A stretch of DNA of 34,102 nucleotides, from contig CAJWEW010000016.1 in the NCBI GenBank assembly GCA_913030915.1, forward strand, positions 1 to 34,102, in the 5' to 3' direction. Of this stretch, positions 29,760 to 34,102 are shown one piece after another; the first letter of the stretch is position 1; each line of letters opens with the position of its first letter. The notes below the pieces were generated by a model. The model was not told the DNA's origin. It did not search any database and was given only the letters and a program-made list of their open reading frames with translations. The position numbers and the translations under genes are program-made. Origin of the DNA: an uncultured Rhodobiaceae bacterium. GTDB taxonomy: Bacteria > Pseudomonadota > Alphaproteobacteria > Rhizobiales > TMED25.

Positions 29760-30500
29760 ATGAATGAAATAAGAGAAAATGGGTATCTTATACACTGGTA
29801 TAACTTACGTGAAAACACTGAGTCAGAATATCTTGAATGGCTGCATAGTAAATATATTCCAGCACGTCTTACTGACCCAAGAATCCTTTGGGCATGTCAC
29901 TTTAAGTCCCTTACAAATGTAGAACACCCCGGTGAAAAGGGAAGATTGAGTCATGATAACCAATCAATTCCATCTGGAGATCGTTATATATTAATTTTTG
30001 GTTCAAGGAGTCCTGAAATTTTTGTTGACCCAACCGTTACTGAATATCATCAGTCACTCAATCAAAATGATTTAAATTATTTAAAAATGAGATGCGAGGA
30101 GAGGTACAATATCATGACAGAAGAGGCAAGAGGGCCTGGGTCAGAAGAAAAGCCATTAGATGGGGCAGGGCTCTCGGAGTGCATTCAACTCGGAAATTTT
30201 AATTCTGGATCATATGAGGATGAAGATGAGCTTGCAAGTTGGTATGCAACCTGGAGGATCCCATCAATGAAGAAACTACCAGGATGTCAAGGCGTGAGAA
30301 AATTAGTATCAATTTCTGGCTGGGCAAAGCATGCAATCTTATATGAATGGTCAGCACCAGAAGCAAGGAATAATACCTTTCTAGATCATGAGCAGGAAAA
30401 CCCTGAAATGGAAGCATGGACAGATCGTGTTGTGAGGAAATTAGTACACGCGCCAGGATCTCCCAATTTGGCAGTAAGAATTTGGCCCAAGAATGTGTAA
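29760..30500 (+). CDS. Putative EthD-like / dimeric alpha-beta barrel protein, apparently two tandem repeats
   Basis: ORF 246 aa; IHWYNLRENTESEYLEWLHSKYIPARLTDP and second half ASWYATWRIPSMKKLPGCQGVRKLVSISG...YEW resemble EthD-type halves. Confidence 0.5.
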   Translation: MNEIRENGYLIHWYNLRENTESEYLEWLHSKYIPARLTDPRILWACHFKSLTNVEHPGEKGRLSHDNQSIPSGDRYILIFGSRSPEIFVDPTVTEYHQSLNQNDLNYLKMRCEERYNIMTEEARGPGSEEKPLDGAGLSECIQLGNFNSGSYEDEDELASWYATWRIPSMKKLPGCQGVRKLVSISGWAKHAILYEWSAPEARNNTFLDHEQENPEMEAWTDRVVRKLVHAPGSPNLAVRIWPKNV

Positions 30501-30516
30501 TTAAAATAGTCTAATC

Positions 30517-31167
30517 CTAATCCGGTCGAGATGTTTTTTTATCTTTGGCCCAATAGGTCGCAGATGACTTGTGCATTTGCCATAACTCAGCTGTTTCCGC
30601 TCCTGGCATCATTGATGCATCTGTACCGGCCAATACTTTATGGTGATCAATATTCAGAGTTTTTAGCCATCTTTGTTGACCCATTGTTATCGCAACAAAA
30701 TAACCAATTTCAACAATCTCGGCTTCTGTATAATGTTTGTACAGATCATCCCATAATTTATCGTTACATTCAAGATCCCAGACAATAGCCTCAGTGTATC
30801 TAAGGGCTGCTTTTTGTCTTGCATTATATCTTTTTGATTTCTCAAAGTTTAATAAATCAAAGTAATCTTCTTCAATTAAGCCTTTGGTTCGTGATTGGAT
30901 TGATCTTTGATTTCCACAATACTCACATTTAACTGAATGCGAGACGAAGACACGGCAAAGTTCTTTTATGGTGTGGTCAGCAACGCCCTCATGAAAAACA
31001 GTCTGCCAAGTCTTTGCAAATGACCAAAATGTTGAAGGTACATGGGCTCTTATTGCTTGACTTTCTGGTCTAGGAGTTCCCCTTGTCCGACATCTTTCAA
31101 ATTCATCACGCATTTCAACATCAGCGATGTCAGCAGGATCAATATAACTTATTCTTTGTTTCACCAT
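30517..31167 (-). CDS. Carboxymuconolactone decarboxylase (CMD/AhpD-like) family protein
   Basis: ORF track 30517..31179; probable start ATG 31167 (MVKQRISYIDP) preceded by GGGG. KELCRVFVSHSVKCEYCGNQRS; RYTEAIV; YTEAEIVEIGYFVAI. Confidence 0.82.
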   Translation of the reverse strand: MVKQRISYIDPADIADVEMRDEFERCRTRGTPRPESQAIRAHVPSTFWSFAKTWQTVFHEGVADHTIKELCRVFVSHSVKCEYCGNQRSIQSRTKGLIEEDYFDLLNFEKSKRYNARQKAALRYTEAIVWDLECNDKLWDDLYKHYTEAEIVEIGYFVAITMGQQRWLKTLNIDHHKVLAGTDASMMPGAETAELWQMHKSSATYWAKDKKTSRPD

Positions 31168-31253
31168 AACTATCCCCATTTATTTTTATTTATTTATATT
31201 ATATTATATTAAGATAACAGAATTACCAAATAACAATCTGTGGCGGGTATAGC

Positions 31254-31946
31254 TTGAACATAAATTATCTCATTACTGGTGCAAATCGAGGAATTGGTCT
31301 TGCGCTTGCCGAAGAGCTTATAAGCAATGACAAGAAAGTCATCTGTTTATGTAGAGAATCCAGCGACTCAGGAAAACTTGTATCTCTGCAAAGTAAAAAC
31401 CCTGGTAGAGTTGAGCTTTACGAGGCAGATGTTACAGTTGAAAATGATCTGATTGGCGCTTCAAAGAAAATTAAAAACCTTGATGTTTTGGTGTGTAACG
31501 CCGGTATTATGGGCGCAAGAGGTGGTATGATGGATGAAAACAACAAGTACAGTATTATATCCGATGTTCTGATGACGAATGTTGCTGGACCTTTTTTCAC
31601 AATTCGAGCATTTTTAGATCAAATAAAACAAAGTAAAAACCCTAAGATAATAATAATATCCTCTCATATGGGAAGCCAAAAACATTCTGGAAGCGAGTCT
31701 TATTTTTATAGGGCTTCAAAAGCGGCAATTAATAATATAATGACTACCTTTTCAAATGAATTAAGACCTATTGAGATACCTATTGTCTCTGTGCATCCTG
31801 GCTGGGTTAGAACTGAAATGGGTGGTAACTTTGCAACACTTTCAACACAAGAAAGTGCAAGTTCACTATACAAATTTATACAAAAAATAGATATGGCCGA
31901 TTCAGGTCATTTTTATAATTATGATGGAAACAGACTAGAACTATAA
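31254..31946 (+). CDS. Short-chain dehydrogenase/reductase (SDR), TTG start
   Basis: ORF 230 aa; TGANRGIGLALA, CNAGIMG, SSHMGS...YFYRASKAAINN (YxxxK with preceding Ser), VHPGWVRTEMGG. Confidence 0.92.
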   Translation: MNINYLITGANRGIGLALAEELISNDKKVICLCRESSDSGKLVSLQSKNPGRVELYEADVTVENDLIGASKKIKNLDVLVCNAGIMGARGGMMDENNKYSIISDVLMTNVAGPFFTIRAFLDQIKQSKNPKIIIISSHMGSQKHSGSESYFYRASKAAINNIMTTFSNELRPIEIPIVSVHPGWVRTEMGGNFATLSTQESASSLYKFIQKIDMADSGHFYNYDGNRLEL

Positions 31947-32035
31947 GTTTAGTAGGACATTAGATCAAAGATTACAGTTGCTCACGAATTATTTATTTAA
32001 AGCATAATTCAAAATATATGAGCTGCTCTCTATTT

Positions 32036-32584
32036 TTATTGATTTGCCCCCATAAGGATGAAGCAAACACGGCATAAACTGTCGCTATTATTAACCCAGG
32101 CATGGTTCGTGCCCCTTTGTATAACAATATCTCCTTCGTGTAAGGTTACCTCCTCATTATCAAGCAGCAAAGTTATCTCACCTTCGAGAATTATCGCATA
32201 ATCAACTGTTTTTGATTTATGCATAAACGGATGTCTTTTTGACTTTATGTGTGTATCTCCAGCATCTAAATCAGAAAAGTAGGAAGCACTATCATAAGCA
32301 ACATTCTGATATTTTTTATCAGGCTCAAAAGATGAAATTCGACATATAGTCTCATTCGGCTGGGGAAACATAATAAATTCATCATCAACCTTGTCAATAT
32401 CACCCCTCATTTCGATTGGAAACTCTGACGTATGCCATAAGTTGGTCAGACTAACACCCGGCCTTGTATTTTTTTCCATTTTATTTGTTACAAACTCATC
32501 TGAGACTATAACAGACTCACCAGTCTCATCAAAACCAGTAACTACTCTGCGACAATTCTTACTCATATACTTCTCATTCATCAA
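32036..32584 (-). CDS. Cupin-domain protein
   Basis: ORF 182 aa; HKSKTVDYAIILEGEITLLLDNEEVTLHEGDIVIQRGTNHAWVNNSD cupin motifs; alternative start MSKNC at 32566. Confidence 0.82.
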   Translation of the reverse strand: MMNEKYMSKNCRRVVTGFDETGESVIVSDEFVTNKMEKNTRPGVSLTNLWHTSEFPIEMRGDIDKVDDEFIMFPQPNETICRISSFEPDKKYQNVAYDSASYFSDLDAGDTHIKSKRHPFMHKSKTVDYAIILEGEITLLLDNEEVTLHEGDIVIQRGTNHAWVNNSDSLCRVCFILMGANQ

Positions 32585-32727
32585 ATAATTAATACATCTG
32601 TACTTAAAATATAGAATATTTATTCAATTTGGTAATAAAATTTTATGAACTCAACGAACTCAAATTGCAAATCAGATGTCTTGTGATATTAAAATAAAGG
32701 GTATATATGTATTACGTATTGCGAATT

Positions 32728-32804
32728 GCGCCGGTAGCTCAGCTGGATAGAGTATCTGACTACGAATCAGGGGGTCGGGGGTTCGAATCCTCCCCGGCGC
32801 GCCA
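32728..32804 (+). tRNA. tRNA-Arg (anticodon ACG)
   Basis: Cloverleaf folded by hand: acceptor GCGCCGG/CCGGCGC, D-arm GCTC...GAGT, anticodon arm CTGAC-TACGAAT... with ACG in the loop, T-arm GGGGG-TTCGAAT-CCTCC, encoded CCA. Confidence 0.95.
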
Positions 32805-32819
32805 GAAAATAGGAATAAA

Positions 32820-33314
32820 ATGAAAGCATTTAAAAATAAGGTTGACAATTTTTTTAAGTGGGTCAAGGGGTCAGAATTAGTTCTTCTCGAAGAGATCAAT
32901 GTTACCGAAGATCCGGTTCGTCCTCACTTAAACTTAGATTTTAGAACTAGCTATGGTAGGCAAATCTATGGATTAGAATATGATAATAATATCGAAGGTA
33001 TTGTGTGCGTAGCTTTTACCGATGAAATCCCACATACTGAAAAAGAATTAGAGTTAATGAGTAAAAATTCTCATCTTGAACAAAGCACTTCAATCCTAAT
33101 AGCCTACACCGTATGGTCTCGGAAAAGAGGAGCAGGCAAGGAAATAATGCGTAAATTATTAGAGCATACCCAAAAAAATATGGAAAATATCAAGCAAGTG
33201 GTAACACTCTCTCCATTAACACCCATGGCAACTCACTACCATATTAGAAATGGCGCAAAACTAATCAGCATAAATTCTGATACCCAGAATTTTGAATATG
33301 AAGTCAAAAAGTAG
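32820..33314 (+). CDS. GNAT-like acetyltransferase-fold protein
   Basis: ORF 164 aa; VWSRKRGAGKEIMRKLLEHTQ...LSPLTPMATHYHIRNGAKLI resembles GNAT motif A and C-terminal region. Confidence 0.55.
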   Translation: MKAFKNKVDNFFKWVKGSELVLLEEINVTEDPVRPHLNLDFRTSYGRQIYGLEYDNNIEGIVCVAFTDEIPHTEKELELMSKNSHLEQSTSILIAYTVWSRKRGAGKEIMRKLLEHTQKNMENIKQVVTLSPLTPMATHYHIRNGAKLISINSDTQNFEYEVKK

Positions 33315-33320
33315 ATACTT

Positions 33321-33608
33321 CTAAGATCGAAATGGCGTTGGTCTCCAATCCTCAGGAGCTATTGTTATACTCCCTGCATTAATATTTTCTTCAATCTCAG
33401 TTTTATAGCCTAATGTTTCTAATGTAAACCAATAGCCAGGGTCAATTGTATATTCTGTCAATACTGAATTAATATACATTGCATGGGCATCAACTCCATT
33501 CTTGGATATTGATAACACTGCTGTGTCACCCGCAATATATTTTAGCATTATACATTTAGTAGATTTTCGCCAAGAGATATAATCTTCAATTGTAATTATC
33601 ATTATCAA
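33321..33608 (-). CDS. Hypothetical protein
   Basis: ORF 95 aa; no family recognised; same strand and 4 nt from the upstream permease stop. Confidence 0.45.
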   Translation of the reverse strand: MIMIITIEDYISWRKSTKCIMLKYIAGDTAVLSISKNGVDAHAMYINSVLTEYTIDPGYWFTLETLGYKTEIEENINAGSITIAPEDWRPTPFRS

Positions 33609-33612
33609 AAAT

Positions 33613-34102
33613 TTACATTATACCAAAAAATGAACTTATTAGCCGCACACCGATTATAAAGAAAAGACATAGAAGTACCTTTTTGAAGGTCTCTGCATTA
33701 ATTTTTAGACGAACAAATCTACCTAATCGCATTCCGATAACGGCAAATAATGCACAAAAGATTGCAATTGGAACCATCTCTAACAAAAATACACCAGTAT
33801 AATAATACCCAATTGTTGCTGGAATGACGGCAATCAAAAATAAAAATCCTGTTGTGTCAACAAATTCTTGTGGTGATGCTTTCCTTAATATCAAATAGAT
33901 TATTATTGGCACACCCCAAATTGAAGTCAGGCCACCAACTATACCCGCCGTACAGCCCATACCCAGTTGCCACAATCTATCATTTTTAATATCAAATGAC
34001 CAAGCCTGCCTGAAGAGATTATCCAAAGCAAAAATCACTACCAATATACCTATCAATAATTTTAAAATTTCATCCCCTAAAATTACTGCCTGAAATGAGG
34101 TA
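33613..34102 (-). CDS. TauE/SafE-family membrane permease (5' end truncated by window edge)
   Basis: ORF track 33613..34056 starts at a TTG, but the frame stays open to 34102 (TSFQAVILGDEILKLLIGILVV...); GCTAGIVGGLTSIWGVPIIIYLI typical of TauE/SafE. Confidence 0.82.
   Translation of the reverse strand, partial: TSFQAVILGDEILKLLIGILVVIFALDNLFRQAWSFDIKNDRLWQLGMGCTAGIVGGLTSIWGVPIIIYLILRKASPQEFVDTTGFLFLIAVIPATIGYYYTGVFLLEMVPIAIFCALFAVIGMRLGRFVRLKINAETFKKVLLCLFFIIGVRLISSFFGIM

Noticed and set aside
22701-32804. The two tRNA-Arg genes (CCT and ACG) bracketing the accessory region as a genomic island
   Set aside because: No integrase, no repeated tRNA 3' ends forming att sites, and typA and cspA lie between them; no positive sign of an integrated element.
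32672-32899. Minus-strand ORF, 75 aa (GAPGRIRTPDPLIRSQILYPAELPAQF)
   Set aside because: It is the reverse complement of tRNA-Arg(ACG); this GRIRTPDPLIRSQ...YPAEL peptide is a well-known spurious translation of tRNA genes.
1-34102. CRISPR arrays, transposons, toxin-antitoxin or phage-defence systems
   Set aside because: Scanned by eye for regularly spaced repeats, terminal inverted repeats, transposase, nuclease or toxin motifs; none found.

Overview
This 34.1 kb AT-rich window reads as a compact, probably streamlined alphaproteobacterial chromosome segment. I base that on gene content and order, not on a database search. The left two thirds (about 1-24.6 kb) is conserved housekeeping synteny: DUF1178, nitrilase, grxC, NDUFAF5-like methyltransferase, mutT, argJ, secA, accA, xerD, aroK-aroB, bolA, DnaJ-domain protein, cobS-cobT, VUT/YhhQ transporter, rpmB, DUF3108, SUV3-like helicase, fdxA, carD, then a Pht5-like protein, a MOSC protein, a capsule-synthesis-like protein, tRNA-Arg(CCU) and typA. 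The right third (about 24.6-34.1 kb) is more accessory. It has a run of small membrane or orphan ORFs, then a loose set of catabolism-flavoured enzymes: a hydroxychromene-carboxylate isomerase-like DsbA-fold protein, an NTF2-like protein, an AhpC/TSA-like protein, a 2-keto-4-pentenoate hydratase-like protein, a tandem EthD-like protein, a CMD-family protein, an SDR and a cupin. cspA, an MGMT-domain protein, tRNA-Arg(ACG), a GNAT-like protein and a truncated TauE/SafE permease are also there. I saw no CRISPR array, transposase, integrase or prophage. The best non-coding signals are a nested set of inverted repeats at 26328-26460 (candidate structured RNA) and mutually exclusive inverted repeats in the leader of the helicase gene (16278-16377). 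I did not find a convincing new multi-gene system. The most system-like candidates are the cobST/DnaJ chaperone-like block and the accessory catabolic cluster.
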